From positions 1-64,000 of the forward strand of contig NZ_JPRI01000012.1 in assembly GCF_000737765.1 (NCBI RefSeq): DNA of 64,000 nucleotides, in the 5' to 3' direction. The stretch is from Chryseobacterium vrystaatense. GTDB taxonomy: Bacteria; Bacteroidota; Bacteroidia; Flavobacteriales; Weeksellaceae. Position 1 is the stretch's first letter. Every line of letters begins with the position of its first letter. The position numbers were made by a program, and so were the translations under genes. Of the stretch, positions 63,373-64,000 are shown in pieces. The notes beneath the pieces are model-generated. The model did no database searches. It was given only the letters and a program-made list of their open reading frames with translations, and was not told where the DNA came from.

Positions 63373-64000
63373 ATGATTAAAATCGCTATAACCGATGATC
63401 ACCCATTATTACTTGAAGGATTAAAGAACATCCTTTCCCAACAGGAAAATTTTTCCGTTGTCGGATGCTATTCTTCATCAAGTGAACTTTTTACAGGATT
63501 AGAAAACCAGATTATAGATGTTTTATTACTGGATATCAATCTTTCGGATGGTAACAGTATAGATTTTATTAAACCTATCCTAAAAAAATACCCGGCTACT
63601 CAAATTCTTATTTTGAGTGTTCACAATGAGTTTGCAGTCATCAACAGTACACTGGAAGAAGGGGCTATGGGATATATCCAGAAAAATGCTTTGGTCACAG
63701 AAATCATTTTAGGAATCCAGACGATCCTTAAAGGAGAGAAGTTCCTATGCAATCAGACAAAAAGGATTGTAGAAATGAAAACGAATTCCGGATTAAATGC
63801 TGTTCCCAAACTTACCCGCAGGGAAAAGGAAATTTTACTGGAAGCATCTTTAGGCCTTACCACCATTCAGATAGCAGATAAGCTGTTCATAAGCCCGCAT
63901 ACCGTAGAAAGTCACCGCAAAAATCTGATCGTCAAATTCAAAACCACCAACTTAAGTACTGCCATAAAATTAGCCATGGAATATGGATTAGTCCGCCCAT
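63373..64000 (+). CDS. NarL/LuxR-family response regulator (partial)
   Basis: A protein of at least 209 aa, cut by the window end. The receiver domain has the acidic pocket DDH (8-10), phosphoacceptor D54 in LLLDINLSDG and a C-terminal lysine in YIQKNA. The LuxR-type helix-turn-helix (about 146-205) contains LTRREKEIL and ISPHTVESHRKNLI. It starts 7 bp after the kinase stop and is its cognate partner. Target genes unknown. Confidence 0.9.
   Translation, partial: MIKIAITDDHPLLLEGLKNILSQQENFSVVGCYSSSSELFTGLENQIIDVLLLDINLSDGNSIDFIKPILKKYPATQILILSVHNEFAVINSTLEEGAMGYIQKNALVTEIILGIQTILKGEKFLCNQTKRIVEMKTNSGLNAVPKLTRREKEILLEASLGLTTIQIADKLFISPHTVESHRKNLIVKFKTTNLSTAIKLAMEYGLVRP

Overview
The window looks like chromosome from a Chryseobacterium-type flavobacterium (Bacteroidota). 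The DNA is AT-rich. Secreted proteins end in the type IX secretion (T9SS) sorting tail, many lipoproteins have Bacteroidota-style lipoboxes, a bacteriocin-like GG-leader peptide is present, and promoters match the TTG-N19-TAnnTTTG pattern (perfectly at 3975-4004). No rRNA, tRNA, CRISPR array or transposase gene was seen.

The most unusual content is a module present three times (A about 1-2200, B about 22930-25200, C about 48940-52250). Each copy has, in order: a tandem array of roughly 210-bp palindromic units (2, 3 and 6 units); a minus-strand gene for an unrecognised 173-178 aa protein; a conserved element of about 390-400 nt that looks like a structured RNA; and one or two small helix-turn-helix genes on the plus strand. 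Stems of the RNA keep their pairing while their sequences change between copies, which is direct evidence of selection on structure. The HTH proteins, in contrast, differ strongly. In module C the 3' half of the RNA plus an HTH gene is repeated in tandem, so the RNA-HTH pair behaves as a unit. I cannot match this to a known system.

2.3-4.4 kb: small phage-like genes, a YodC-like protein, a putative AbiC-type abortive infection protein and a bacteriocin-like peptide. 4.6-15.4 kb: an orphan type VI secretion cargo island. It has VgrG, a PAAR-like protein fused to a lysozyme-like domain, a GH19-like hydrolase and a LAS-type peptidase. Each enzyme is followed by an overlapping exported or lipoprotein gene that is probably its immunity protein. 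All three enzymes are predicted to attack peptidoglycan. 15.4-21.5 kb: a transglutaminase-like protein and a run of small minus-strand genes resembling a polymorphic-toxin immunity array (one SMI1/KNR4 type), with a decayed duplicate.

21.7-42.6 kb: surface and secreted proteins: a DUF5648-like lipoprotein, a short-repeat protein, five RCC1-repeat T9SS cargo proteins, one Delta-60 repeat T9SS cargo protein and two beta-helix proteins. Two beta-helix/RCC1 gene pairs form a duplicated operon. A shared 34-bp motif lies upstream of three of these genes. 43.4-48.7 kb: metabolic and regulatory genes: two SDR oxidoreductases, a Crp/Fnr regulator flanked by two identical 16-bp palindromes, AraC and LysR regulators, and an alpha/beta hydrolase divergent from LysR. 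52.4-60.7 kb: mostly small lipoproteins and exported proteins of unknown role, with one decayed copy. 61.1-64 kb: a TPR-containing NarL-type sensor kinase and its response regulator, cut by the window end.
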